DNA of 64,000 nt from an uncultured Bacteroidia bacterium (GTDB lineage Bacteria > Bacteroidota > Bacteroidia > Bacteroidales > ML635J-15): NCBI GenBank assembly GCA_902800045.1, contig CADCCZ010000001.1, positions 310,001 to 374,000 on the forward strand, given 5' to 3'. Below are positions 43,523-53,337 of this stretch, in pieces. The notes under the pieces were generated by a model. It was given only the letters and a program-made list of their open reading frames with translations, was not told the DNA's origin and ran no database searches. Position 1 is the stretch's first letter, and each line of letters starts with the position of its first letter. The translations under genes and the position numbers were made by a program.

Positions 43523-45529
43523 CTATTCTTTCACGACAACTTTGTTTCTGCCGTTTGCTCTGACAATGTAAGTCCCTGCGCTGTAGTTTGATATGTCAAA
43601 TTCGGTGCTTCCACTAACAGTTATTATTTCGCAACGGCGACCATTGATGTCGAAAATCTCGACTATTGAGCTTTGCCCTGAAAGAAGGTCAATTTTTATC
43701 TTGCCGTCTGTTGGATTGGGATATATGCAGAAATCGTCGCTAGAAATATTTTCCTTAGAAACAAAACCTCCGATTCCGTAGGTCGGTGAAAATTCCGATG
43801 TGTTGTTTTCGGGGTCGACAGTCAGTGTCGTGAAAAAGTCGTTTTCGCTAAATCCAGTTATGTATGCCGACCAAGCTCCTCTAACACATGGATTTACAGT
43901 ACAAATATATTGTATGCCTTCGCCATATCCGCTGGGGTCGGGGGATGCTTTGTATATTTCCACCTTGTAGGTTTGAGGACGTAGGACATCAAGATTGCCG
44001 TTGATGCGTATGGCTGTGTCTGTGAAAGTAATTTCATCGATGGTAGGGAAATTTAACTTTTTGTTGGCCCCTTCATCTTCGTCTAGATCGTCGTTAAGAT
44101 TTACGCCTGGCTCGAATAGGTCGATAGCAAGCCCTCCGTTGTTGTAGAACGAATTGCAGCTTATAAGGTTATATTTGCTGTTGTCGTTGGTAATGTAAAC
44201 GCCACAACCGCCGTTGTTTGCTATTATGTTTGCCTCTTCGGGCGAACCACCGATTATAGTTTTCTGGACACCTTGCGAAATCCTTATGCCGTCGAGTCCG
44301 TTGGGCAGGGGATTGCCGTCAACATCGGTGCCTATATAGTTGCGTACAATTACGTTGCTGTCGGATGCCGTGATGTTTATGCCAATTCCTACCTGTTCGT
44401 TGCCAGATATTATGTTGCCGTCCATAATGTTCTTGTACGATATGCCGTCGATTATGATTCCAGCAGTATTGGCAATAGCATGACGACCAGTATAGTCGGT
44501 GCCGATAAAATTGTTCTTCAGGAGATTGTTGTTGGTGCCGTTGTTGTAGAAGAATACACCGTAGCCTACATTTCCCGAAATTATGTTGCGCTCTGCGTCG
44601 GTATCTCCGCCTACGCGGTTGCTGAACGAACCGTCGTCGAAAAGAACACCATAAGTATTGCCAATAGGTAACGTTCCTGTTACGTCTGTGCCTATGTAGT
44701 TTCCAATGATTACATTCTGGGTTGCGCCAGCGCCAAATAGTGGCAGACCATAGTCGGTATTCCCCGAAATTATGTTGCGTTCGGCTGGGGTAGTTCCACC
44801 TATGGTGCAGAACTGCACAGCACCTTCCATGCTCATGCCGTCGTAGTTTGGCAACGAATCTGTGCCTTCGCGGTTGGTGCCGATATAGTTCCCTTTTACG
44901 GCACAGTATTTTACGTCGAGTAGGCGGATTCCAATATGCAGATTGCCTGAAATTATGTTTCTGTCGGCGGTTGTCGTTCCTCCGATTGTGCAGTAGTCGC
45001 TGTTGGAGATGAATTCAAGGCCAATGTCGTTGCCCATGATGCTGTCGCCAGTTTCGTTGGTGCCAATATAGCATCCCAAAACAACAGAGTTGGCCGACCC
45101 GTAAAATTGAGCGCCCTTGGTGAAACGACGGATGTTGAGTCCCTTCAACGTTGCATTCTGCGCATTCATGAATCGGAAACCATAGTCACGGGTATTGCTG
45201 CCGTCGATTACGATTTCGGGACCGTATGGATTGGTATCGCCAGCAAAAGTGGTTTGCGTAGTGCCGTCGATTGTAACGTTTGATTGCATTATCATTGGCA
45301 GGTCGCTTGATGGCATAATAATCCATACACCAGTGCTTGGGTTGTAGTTGGCATCGGTTGTCGGGATGTTGAAATTTATGGTGTGAGGACCAGCCGAACT
45401 CATACACATCTGCAGTGCATAGCGTAAGGTATTTGGACCAGAGTCGCCAGTCGTAGTGACTGTATATGTGGCAGAACTTGCGACAATTGTACTGAAAATA
45501 AATAATATTGTAAGTATGCTATTTTTCAT
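43523..45529 (-). CDS. Secreted right-handed beta-helix protein with T9SS sorting domain
   Basis: 668 residues from the ATG at 45529, preferred over a TTG at 45547 because it starts the signal peptide (MKNSILTILFIFSTIVASSA) and lies 4 bases past the stop of the upstream gene. The middle (about 30-520) consists of about 12 beta-helix turns with the repeat theme NYIGTDxxGxxxxxNxxGI...IGGxTxxERNIISGN. A C-terminal T9SS type A sorting domain (IYPNPTDGKIKI) ends the protein. Beta-helices of this kind bind or cut polysaccharides, but no catalytic residues are recognised. It shares its plan with the neighbour at 45534-48143, so the pair probably arose by duplication. Confidence 0.9.
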   Translation of the reverse strand: MKNSILTILFIFSTIVASSATYTVTTTGDSGPNTLRYALQMCMSSAGPHTINFNIPTTDANYNPSTGVWIIMPSSDLPMIMQSNVTIDGTTQTTFAGDTNPYGPEIVIDGSNTRDYGFRFMNAQNATLKGLNIRRFTKGAQFYGSANSVVLGCYIGTNETGDSIMGNDIGLEFISNSDYCTIGGTTTADRNIISGNLHIGIRLLDVKYCAVKGNYIGTNREGTDSLPNYDGMSMEGAVQFCTIGGTTPAERNIISGNTDYGLPLFGAGATQNVIIGNYIGTDVTGTLPIGNTYGVLFDDGSFSNRVGGDTDAERNIISGNVGYGVFFYNNGTNNNLLKNNFIGTDYTGRHAIANTAGIIIDGISYKNIMDGNIISGNEQVGIGINITASDSNVIVRNYIGTDVDGNPLPNGLDGIRISQGVQKTIIGGSPEEANIIANNGGCGVYITNDNSKYNLISCNSFYNNGGLAIDLFEPGVNLNDDLDEDEGANKKLNFPTIDEITFTDTAIRINGNLDVLRPQTYKVEIYKASPDPSGYGEGIQYICTVNPCVRGAWSAYITGFSENDFFTTLTVDPENNTSEFSPTYGIGGFVSKENISSDDFCIYPNPTDGKIKIDLLSGQSSIVEIFDINGRRCEIITVSGSTEFDISNYSAGTYIVRANGRNKVVVKE

Positions 45530-45533
45530 GCTT

Positions 45534-48143
45534 CTAACGTTTTTCAAGTTTTATGCATCTGCTTTCGTGCTGTTTGTTATTAAGAATAACAAAATATGTT
45601 CCATTTGTGAACCTCGACAGGTCCAATGTGCCGTCCATGTTGACTGTATGCGTAACCATCCGTCCGTTGGTGTCGTAAACTTGCAGTGTGTCGAATCCAT
45701 CTGCGTTTATTTCGCAGATGCCGTTTGTAGGATTTGGATAAATTGATATTTCTTCGTTTGTGGCATATGCTATCTCGGTAACTATGCCATGCGATTCGGA
45801 GAATTCTGATGTGTTTCCCACAGCGTCGGTAGCTGTAGAAATTATGTGTTCCTCGGAGGCAATTTCTCCGTCAATTACAGCCAGCCATGTGCCGTTGTCG
45901 TGTGGAGTGGCTTTGCCAATGTAAGTGTGACCTTCACGTGGGATTCCTAAGCCAGTAGGCTGGTGTGCGATGAAAAGTTCAACCGTGGCGTCATGCGGAT
46001 TCTGTGTGTCGAGAGTTCCGTTTATCCAGATTTGACCGCTGTTTACGTCCCGTATTACCGATGTTATTACAGGATGGTTCATGAGGTTGTTGCAGCCGCT
46101 GTCGGTGTCGCCATTGTCATTTTCGTTGATTCCTTGCGGAAATATCTCAATTCCTGCATATTGGTTATTGAAAATCGAATTCTGTGAAATGCGATTGTTG
46201 ATGGTGGTTTCGTCCATCAGGACAATGCCTGCCGAGTCGTTGTTGGCTATGATATTGCCATAGTCCGGCATTCCGATAAAATTGTTTGAAGCACCGCCAG
46301 CTATAAGGATTCCGCTGCCACCATTGCCTAGGTCAACTGAAATGTCCTTGCCAGTGCCAATCTTGTTGCCAATAACCGAAATGCTGTCGGCTTGGTCGGT
46401 AATCACAAGGCCAAAATCACTGTTGGCGGAAATAATGTTTCCGTTTATTTCCAAATGTTTGACAAGTGCGCTGACGATTATGCCGTTTTCGTTTGGCAAT
46501 GCTGAATTGCCGCTTATGTCAACACCGATGTAGTTGCCATTGATAATGTTGTTTTCGGTTCCGAGGTCGGTGACTTCGATACCAGCATATCTGTTTCCCG
46601 AGAAAATATTTCTGTCGGATTCGGTATCGCCTCCGATAATATTGCCTTTGGCATCGGCAGCAAGCATAAGTCCGACATCGTTGGGTAGGGCCAATGTCCC
46701 TTGGGCATTTGTGCCGACAAGGTTGCCCCTAAAAATATTTTCGTCGGTACCACGTGTTACTATGAAAAGTCCGTAGCTTCGGTTGCCCGACAACACGTTG
46801 TTTTCCATAATGTTCTGGTGCGACGAACCATCGACGCAGATGCCCGTTGCATTGGGAAGTGCAATTTCTCCGCTTGCATCTGTGCCAATGTAGTTGCCAC
46901 AGATGTTGTTGTGATGGCAGTTGCCGTAGTAGATGCAGCCATAGACGCGGTTTCCCGAAATGATGTTACGCTCTTCTGGTGTGTGTCCGCCAATGATGTT
47001 GCATTTGCCTGTCGTGTTGATTTCCACGCCATTGGCTTGAATTAGCGAGTCGGTTCCCTCGAAAGCAAAGGTTTGCGTTCCCGTAACGTCGGTGCCGATA
47101 TAGTTACCACAAACGACATTGCTGTCGGCCGATTCGATGTAGATGCCAATTTCGGTGTTGGCGGAGATAATGTTGCGTTCGGCAGGTATGGTTCCTCCAA
47201 TGCGGTTGGCGTTTGCATTTGTCATTACAATTATGCCATAGTGGTTGCTAAGCGGATTTGAGCCTGTGATGTCGGTTCCGATGTAGTTGCCCGACACTAT
47301 GTTGTTTCGGCTTCCGCTGCTTTCGACGACTATCGCCGCATTGGTGTTTCCCGACAATATGTTGCGTTTGCTTTCGGTGTTTCCTCCGATGGTATTGTTG
47401 TGCGATGCCGACGAAATGTATATTCCCTGATTGTTTGGAACAGAAAGAGTTCCAGTTCTGTCGGTGCCGATTTTGTTGCCTGCTATTGTATTGTTTTCAA
47501 CGCCAATGAGGGCAATTCCCGCGATTGTATTTCCCGAAATGATATTGTCGGTTATGTTGATGTTACGTGCATATCCGAGGTCGTATGAGCCGTAGCTTCC
47601 GCCCGAAATGCCTATTCCGTAAGTGTTAGGAAAAGCTTCAGTACCAATAGCGTCGATGCCGATGTGGCAGTCGCTTACATGTCCGCCATTTGCACCGAAG
47701 AACAGAATTGCATACTGGAATCCACCAATTGCAAAACCTTTTATGCTGTTGTTTGCGCTGGCAAGGCGAAAGCATGTCTGAAGGTTGCGGTCGCCACCAT
47801 CAAGAACTATTTCGGGTCCGTATGGATTTGTGTTGCCGACGTTGCTAGTTTGCGTGGTGGCATCTATGTTGATGTTTCCTGCCATGATGAGGTAGGGCAG
47901 TTCGCTAAGAATATTTATGGTAAACGTTCCAGTCTCAGCATTGTAGTTTGCATCGGTAGTGGGGATGTTGAAGTATATGTTCGAACTGCCAATGTAGTTG
48001 CTTGATGCCGATGTTATTGCCTGACGTAGAGAGCCTTCGCCGCTGTCGGCAGTATTTGTTACGATATAGTCGGTTGCGAAAATTTTGTTTGACAATATCA
48101 TCGCTGCGCACAAAAGTGCCGCTATCAATAAATGCTTCTTCAT
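45534..48143 (-). CDS. Secreted right-handed beta-helix protein with T9SS sorting domain (paralogue)
   Basis: 869 residues: signal peptide (about 1-23), then roughly 17 beta-helix turns with the same theme as its downstream neighbour (GNYIGTDVTGT; GGTIPAERNIISANT), and a C-terminal sorting domain (IYPNPTNGICEI). The two proteins share the opening TTDANYN...TFAG-type block (NIPTTDANYN) and the FxxTLxxxPENNTSEFS/TATDAVGNTSEFSES block near the end. It is the first gene of the pair; a related -7 box (CGAAGATA, one mismatch) lies at 48164-48171. Function unknown; likely surface-bound glycan interaction. Confidence 0.9.
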   Translation of the reverse strand: MKKHLLIAALLCAAMILSNKIFATDYIVTNTADSGEGSLRQAITSASSNYIGSSNIYFNIPTTDANYNAETGTFTINILSELPYLIMAGNINIDATTQTSNVGNTNPYGPEIVLDGGDRNLQTCFRLASANNSIKGFAIGGFQYAILFFGANGGHVSDCHIGIDAIGTEAFPNTYGIGISGGSYGSYDLGYARNINITDNIISGNTIAGIALIGVENNTIAGNKIGTDRTGTLSVPNNQGIYISSASHNNTIGGNTESKRNILSGNTNAAIVVESSGSRNNIVSGNYIGTDITGSNPLSNHYGIIVMTNANANRIGGTIPAERNIISANTEIGIYIESADSNVVCGNYIGTDVTGTQTFAFEGTDSLIQANGVEINTTGKCNIIGGHTPEERNIISGNRVYGCIYYGNCHHNNICGNYIGTDASGEIALPNATGICVDGSSHQNIMENNVLSGNRSYGLFIVTRGTDENIFRGNLVGTNAQGTLALPNDVGLMLAADAKGNIIGGDTESDRNIFSGNRYAGIEVTDLGTENNIINGNYIGVDISGNSALPNENGIIVSALVKHLEINGNIISANSDFGLVITDQADSISVIGNKIGTGKDISVDLGNGGSGILIAGGASNNFIGMPDYGNIIANNDSAGIVLMDETTINNRISQNSIFNNQYAGIEIFPQGINENDNGDTDSGCNNLMNHPVITSVIRDVNSGQIWINGTLDTQNPHDATVELFIAHQPTGLGIPREGHTYIGKATPHDNGTWLAVIDGEIASEEHIISTATDAVGNTSEFSESHGIVTEIAYATNEEISIYPNPTNGICEINADGFDTLQVYDTNGRMVTHTVNMDGTLDLSRFTNGTYFVILNNKQHESRCIKLEKR

Positions 48144-48206
48144 AGTAGAATTTTTTGTTGATGCGAAGATAAGGAAAAATTTTATTAGTTGACACTAATA
48201 AAATTC

Positions 48207-50903
48207 CTAGTTGATATTGGACGTCAGGTGATGTTTTCCGCTACCTAGGTTCTGCTTTTCATAACCATTGGCGGTTGGCAACCAAACTTCTGCCGCTGTG
48301 TTCGCTGGTATTACAATGTTCCAATCAAACTGATTCCCACTGACTTTCCAATTGCTTTCGATTAGTCCCGAAACTGATTTATAGGAGCAGTTTACATATT
48401 CCAAACCTTTGATTGGATATGGCTTCAGTTGGATTTTGCTATATCCCGGCTCCAAAGCGCGGATGCCTCCGAGATATTCGTATTCCCAAAGTATAAGGTC
48501 GCCCAGAAGCATTACATGGTTGCCTGAATTCATCGATGGGTCGGCGGTGTTGCCGTTCCAAAGTTCCCAGATTGTGGTGGCTCCGTTTCGATACATGTAG
48601 CCCCAGCTTGGATAGCTGTCGATGGTAGCCAGACGCAATGCCAGGTCGCCACGGCCTCGTTCGGTAAGTGTACGCATAAGTTGCTGTATGCCAACTACTC
48701 CAGTAGAGACATGCCCACCAAAGTCCTTTTCGGTCTTGTCGATGATATTGGCGAAGACTTTGTCTTCCATATCGGCTGGCACCATTCCGAACCATAGAGG
48801 CAAAATGTTGGCGGTCACAGTGTTGTTGCTGTATCGACCAGTTTCTTTGTTCAAGTATTTTTCGTTGTATGAGGCGGTTGTTGCTGCAATCTCATTGTTG
48901 AAATATGCAACATCTTCTTGAATTCCAAGCAACTCGGCGAATTTTGCCATTTTGCCAGCAAGGTAGCAGTAGAAAGGTGTTGATATTACGGCTGCCGATG
49001 TAATGCGGCTTGTGTCTTTCGAATGTATCATTTCGGGCGATTCTGGTGGCATGCACCAATCGCCGTAGCAGTCGCGTGTGATTATGCCATCTTCCGAATA
49101 GCTTTCTTTCATGTGGACAATCCAGCGTTTCATTGCAGCATAGTGCTGGCGTATTGGTTCGCTGTCGCCAAAGCGCGTGTAAACCATATCGGCTGCCGAG
49201 ATGAATGCCCCTGGCCAAGTCATGTTGTCGGTATATCTGCGCCAGTAGGCAGGTGCCACATCCGATATTGACCCGCTAGGCCATTGGGAGTCGTCGAGGT
49301 CGCAGAGCCATTTTGAGTACAGTTCGTGATTTCCAAATATGTACGATTCTCCGTAACATCCTGTTGTGCGGTCGCCAGTCCAGCCCATGCGCTCGTCGCG
49401 TTGCGGACAGTCGGTTGGCATGCTGCGGTAGTTTCCTCTAATTCCCCAGTATGCGTTGCGATAAACCGCATTTATAATTTCGTCGGATGTCTCGAATGAA
49501 CCCGTAGTTGGCATTGCGTCGTAGAAAACAAGTCCTTCAAAGTCGTCAGCCACAGGCTTTTCGCGCAGACCTTTCACTTCTACATAGCGGAATCCATGGT
49601 AGGTAAACATTGGATGCCATTGCGCATTGCTGCCGCTCATGATATAATGGTCGGTTGCTTCGGCACTGCGTAGGTTGTCGATGTATATAAGGCTGTCGGG
49701 AGTTAGAGTTTCTGCGAAACGCAAGGTGATAGTATCTCCTGCCTTCTGGTTGTGCATTTTTATGTCGAGCACTCCAACCATATTCTGTCCCATATCAACT
49801 ATCCAGCAGTCGTTCTTTTTGAATATCGCCACTGGACGAATCTTGTCCTGCACCATGATGTTGGGATTGGGCTGTGCAACGAGTTCACCTTTGGGCGCCT
49901 CTACAAGTTCTACAGGCAGCCAGTTGCTGTCGTAGTATCCGATTTTTGTCCATTCACCAAGCTCCTTGTTGGCATCGTAGGTTTCTCCGTCAAACTCGTT
50001 TGCGGTACGGATAGGACCCTTATTGGTTATTTTCCAGCTTTCGTCGCTACATATCATTGCCGAGGTGCCGTCGTTGTAAGTAACTTCAAGTTGCAGAAGG
50101 AGTTGAGGCATTCCGTAGTGCATGGCATGTCTTATTCCGCACCATTCAAGATAAAGCGAGTCGTAGCGGATAGTTGTGAAGCGACCGCCTTCGAGTGTGA
50201 CACCGATTGCATTGTCGCCTTTGTCGAGCAGTGAAGTTACATCGTAAGCATTGAAATACACCCGTTTAGTGTAGTCGGAAATGGCGGGCTTCAGCAGTTC
50301 ATCGGCGGCGACTTCGGTTCCGTTGATATATGCGCTGTATTGTCCCAGTCCGCTGATGTATAGGCGTGCTTTGCTTATGTCGTTGTTCAGGTTGAAAGTT
50401 TTGCGGAGATAGCGTGCGGTAATGCGAGTTTTGTCATACAGGACATCCTCGTCGAATTCGTGCCCAATCCATTTTGCTTGCCAGTCGTCCTGGTTCAGCA
50501 GGCTTATCTCGAATGATTTTACTGGGCTCTCCAGACTGGCTTTCTTTTCCTTTTCTCCGTATGTCACAGTGGTATATACTTTCCAGTATGCCTTGTCGCG
50601 GCTTTTAAGTTCCCGACCTTGGTATGCAATGTAGAGCATCTGGTTCGATTCGACGACTTCAGAATCCCACAGGTCGCCGATTCCTTTCCGGGCATTTTGC
50701 TCGGTGGTGGCGACCACGATGCGGTAGTTGACCTGCATTACATTTTCGTACTCGCTTTCGTACTGCCAGCTGAAACGCGGCTGGTTGGTTGCTAAGGCCC
50801 TCGTGCCGTCCTGCTGTTCGACGGTAAGGTTGCATATTTCGATTTTGGTTCCGCAAGCGGTAAGCATTGCAGAGATGATGAATAAGAAGAAAATCTGTTT
50901 CAT
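48207..50903 (-). CDS. GH78 family alpha-L-rhamnosidase, lipoprotein
   Basis: 898 residues with a lipoprotein signal (MKQIFFLFIISAMLTACG, lipid on Cys17). The first ~350 residues hold the N-terminal beta-sandwich domains (WKVYTTV; YISGLGQYSAYINGTEV; WKITNKGPIRTANEFDGETYD). The catalytic (alpha/alpha)6 barrel follows, with the family motif SMPTDCPQRDERMGWTGD around residue 500 carrying conserved acidic residues, and GDWCMPPES, GATTIWELWNG and MNSGNHVMLLGDL further on. It cuts terminal alpha-L-rhamnose, as found in pectin rhamnogalacturonan I. It is a fitting partner to the GH53 galactanase at 33302, but lies 15 kb away with no shared operon. Confidence 0.95.
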   Translation of the reverse strand: MKQIFFLFIISAMLTACGTKIEICNLTVEQQDGTRALATNQPRFSWQYESEYENVMQVNYRIVVATTEQNARKGIGDLWDSEVVESNQMLYIAYQGRELKSRDKAYWKVYTTVTYGEKEKKASLESPVKSFEISLLNQDDWQAKWIGHEFDEDVLYDKTRITARYLRKTFNLNNDISKARLYISGLGQYSAYINGTEVAADELLKPAISDYTKRVYFNAYDVTSLLDKGDNAIGVTLEGGRFTTIRYDSLYLEWCGIRHAMHYGMPQLLLQLEVTYNDGTSAMICSDESWKITNKGPIRTANEFDGETYDANKELGEWTKIGYYDSNWLPVELVEAPKGELVAQPNPNIMVQDKIRPVAIFKKNDCWIVDMGQNMVGVLDIKMHNQKAGDTITLRFAETLTPDSLIYIDNLRSAEATDHYIMSGSNAQWHPMFTYHGFRYVEVKGLREKPVADDFEGLVFYDAMPTTGSFETSDEIINAVYRNAYWGIRGNYRSMPTDCPQRDERMGWTGDRTTGCYGESYIFGNHELYSKWLCDLDDSQWPSGSISDVAPAYWRRYTDNMTWPGAFISAADMVYTRFGDSEPIRQHYAAMKRWIVHMKESYSEDGIITRDCYGDWCMPPESPEMIHSKDTSRITSAAVISTPFYCYLAGKMAKFAELLGIQEDVAYFNNEIAATTASYNEKYLNKETGRYSNNTVTANILPLWFGMVPADMEDKVFANIIDKTEKDFGGHVSTGVVGIQQLMRTLTERGRGDLALRLATIDSYPSWGYMYRNGATTIWELWNGNTADPSMNSGNHVMLLGDLILWEYEYLGGIRALEPGYSKIQLKPYPIKGLEYVNCSYKSVSGLIESNWKVSGNQFDWNIVIPANTAAEVWLPTANGYEKQNLGSGKHHLTSNIN

Positions 50904-51029
50904 ATAGCTGTATTTTCTTAGTAGTCAATTTTAAGTATGAAAGCACAACACACTAATGCTTAATCATAGTTGTATTTAATTGATGCGAAAATACAAAAAA
51001 ACAGATATGTTTACAAAAAAGAAGTATTA

Positions 51030-53276
51030 TTAGTCCTGTATGCAGCGTACGCTCATACCTAAATATTTTTCGTTGTATGATCTTGTAACATGAGTCCTTG
51101 CAAAATGAACGTATCTGTCGTAACCGCGTGAAGATGATTGTAATGAAGATGTCCAAAATCCACCTTCTTCGTTAATCCATCGGAACTGGCTGTTTAATGA
51201 TTTCCATCCTGCAGGTTTAACATTTAATCCGCTGGAATTGTTTTTTTCTGGAATGCATCCTGGAGAGTTGTTTACGTCGGAAGTTGTCCAGCCTGTTGTT
51301 GAGGCAAGAGCCTTTCCTATAACATTGTGAGTCTCTCGATTGTTGTCGTTGTCGATATAACCATCGAAGTTGTATCCGTTGTTTTGGAGATATATTTCGA
51401 GTTCTGTCCATTCGCTATCGCTTGGCAGGTGCCATCCAGCAGGACAGGCTGTTTGTGCAGCAGGGTAATTGTATAGAACTCCGTACTCCGAATAATTGTA
51501 GGTGGCTTTAGCTGCTTCAACGTCGTAGCCCGTGTAGTTGTATATGTAGTATCTGTTCGAATAACCCGATTCGTCGGTTCTTGGGTAAACGCTTGGCAGA
51601 TATCTAAGATTCTCTGCCATCCAAATCTGGTCTCCAATCTGTACTATGCAGTACGAGTTGCCATCGCGCTCGTCGGTGAAGCCGTTGCCAAGGGTTAATC
51701 CCAAAGTGACCATACTGTCGCATCCGTGGACAGAGGTATATGTTTGTTGGTAAATTCCACTTTCTGTATATGTGTTATTCCCCCATGTATAGCTGTCGCT
51801 GCATGTTGTGACGTATATGTTGTTGAAAATTGTATTGTTTATGTTAACGTTTAGATATACAAAACTGTCGCAACTTTCTACTGTTTGATAATGACCTATT
51901 TCGTATCTGCCCGTATGTGTGTATGTGACGCCGTTGTAGGTTATAGGTTCACAATCCGATATGTCTATATTTGTATATTTGTCGGCGCATAATGGAATAT
52001 AGAACAAGAATTGTATTGTTGATGTTTGTAGGGTTCTCTGTGTATATTGTGTATATACAGTGCCTCTGTATGAAACATAGCCAGTATAATACATATTATC
52101 TCCATAGCTGTAGTTTTCGTATACGTTATTCTTCGCTCCGTTATTGTGGAATATATTCATTGTCGTGTCGGGAAATATCAGAGTTGTTTCCCATTGTCTT
52201 GTTAGGTTATTGACCTTGACGCTGTCTAGTGGCAGGTACATGTAATTATAATACGTTGGTACTGTATTGCGGACATTGCTGGTGAAAGTTACTCTAATGT
52301 CATAATTGTTGCTTTGTGCCTGAGTCGTAAAAGTAAGCGTTTGTCCGGTATACGCCTGTCCTCCCTTTATAGCAAAAGCCTTGTAGTAGTATGTCGTGTT
52401 GGGTTCTAGTCCTGTGAGATGGCACGAAAAATTTCCACTTGTTTGCGATGAAGTTGCAGTGTGAGCTGTAATGTTGTTCTCGTATTTGCTGTAGTAGAAC
52501 CCAGTTGCTTCCATAGTGCACTCGCACGATGCATTGCCATTCAAGGTCGCGCTATTAATACTAATAGATGTTGCCTGTAATGTGTTAACGGTAGGTATTG
52601 CGTGTTGTACGTTTGCAGCAAAATGCAATGTTATTACTTCACTGCTGTTTTGTATTCGTGTGACAGGTTCGCTTACGCACAAACCGCCATCGTATGTCGC
52701 ATAACCTGTATATACCATTTCGTCACCAAGTTCGAATAATCCGTTCATATAGATTTTCTGCTGTGTTGTCCCAAGGTACGATATTGTGTTTGTACTGCCA
52801 TGACCAGTGTTCACCATTTTTATTGATGAAGTTTTTCCATTTATACTAGCGGAAAGAATGTATGTTTGTGGAAAAGCAAGATTAATTTCGAACTTATGTG
52901 TGCCTGTATTAAGGTCCTGTGAATGTTGAGTGATCAATTTCCCGTTAATGTCATATATTCGGATTATAGTATTGCCATCATAAGGTATGGATATTGTAAC
53001 TTCTGTTGTGCCGTCGAATGGGTTAGGGTTGTTCTGCGAAACGTAAAAGTCTTGTTTTTTCTGGTTTTCAATGCCAGTTAGCCGAGCAATCATTACTGTG
53101 TCGGGATAATATATTGTCATTTCCCATTGGCGAGAATTGTCGCGTATTGCAACGCTATCCAACTGCATATAAAAGCCGTTTTGCGATTGCCCGACGAATC
53201 GAACGGTAGTATTTTGTGCTTTCAAAGCACATAACGATGTGAGTAATACTAGTATGGATAATAATTTTAGTCTCAT
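51030..53276 (-). CDS. Surface protein with N-terminal T9SS-like module, fibronectin-like and FISUMP domains
   Basis: 748 residues. Signal peptide 1-21. Residues 22-70 (FVGQSQNGFYMQLDSVAIRD...YYPDT) and 78-155 (NNPNPFDGTTEVTI...GKTSSIKMV) match the N-terminal module of the GH53 protein. A fibronectin-like domain covers about 228-318. Residues 326-372 repeat the first part of the module (YLPLDSVKVNNLTRQWETTL, then FPDTTM). A Cys-rich linker follows. The last ~205 residues are a FISUMP (Fib_succ_major) domain: GNSYCIVQIGDQIWMAENLRYL, CPAGWHLPSDSEWTELE, and GFWTSS...MSVRCIQD. FISUMP domains are abundant in fibre-degrading gut bacteria; role unknown. Confidence 0.88.
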   Translation of the reverse strand: MRLKLLSILVLLTSLCALKAQNTTVRFVGQSQNGFYMQLDSVAIRDNSRQWEMTIYYPDTVMIARLTGIENQKKQDFYVSQNNPNPFDGTTEVTISIPYDGNTIIRIYDINGKLITQHSQDLNTGTHKFEINLAFPQTYILSASINGKTSSIKMVNTGHGSTNTISYLGTTQQKIYMNGLFELGDEMVYTGYATYDGGLCVSEPVTRIQNSSEVITLHFAANVQHAIPTVNTLQATSISINSATLNGNASCECTMEATGFYYSKYENNITAHTATSSQTSGNFSCHLTGLEPNTTYYYKAFAIKGGQAYTGQTLTFTTQAQSNNYDIRVTFTSNVRNTVPTYYNYMYLPLDSVKVNNLTRQWETTLIFPDTTMNIFHNNGAKNNVYENYSYGDNMYYTGYVSYRGTVYTQYTQRTLQTSTIQFLFYIPLCADKYTNIDISDCEPITYNGVTYTHTGRYEIGHYQTVESCDSFVYLNVNINNTIFNNIYVTTCSDSYTWGNNTYTESGIYQQTYTSVHGCDSMVTLGLTLGNGFTDERDGNSYCIVQIGDQIWMAENLRYLPSVYPRTDESGYSNRYYIYNYTGYDVEAAKATYNYSEYGVLYNYPAAQTACPAGWHLPSDSEWTELEIYLQNNGYNFDGYIDNDNNRETHNVIGKALASTTGWTTSDVNNSPGCIPEKNNSSGLNVKPAGWKSLNSQFRWINEEGGFWTSSLQSSSRGYDRYVHFARTHVTRSYNEKYLGMSVRCIQD

Positions 53277-53300
53277 ATCTCAAATTGTTAAAAATTGTTG

Positions 53301-53308
53301 CAAATATA
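53301..53308 (-). promoter_or_regulatory. Bacteroidota promoter elements for the FISUMP gene
   Basis: Minus-strand TATATTTG followed by C, 25 bases upstream of the start, with TTG 20 bases further at 53331-53329. Confidence 0.45.
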
Positions 53309-53337
53309 CAATATATTTTCTATTTGTGCAATTTTTT

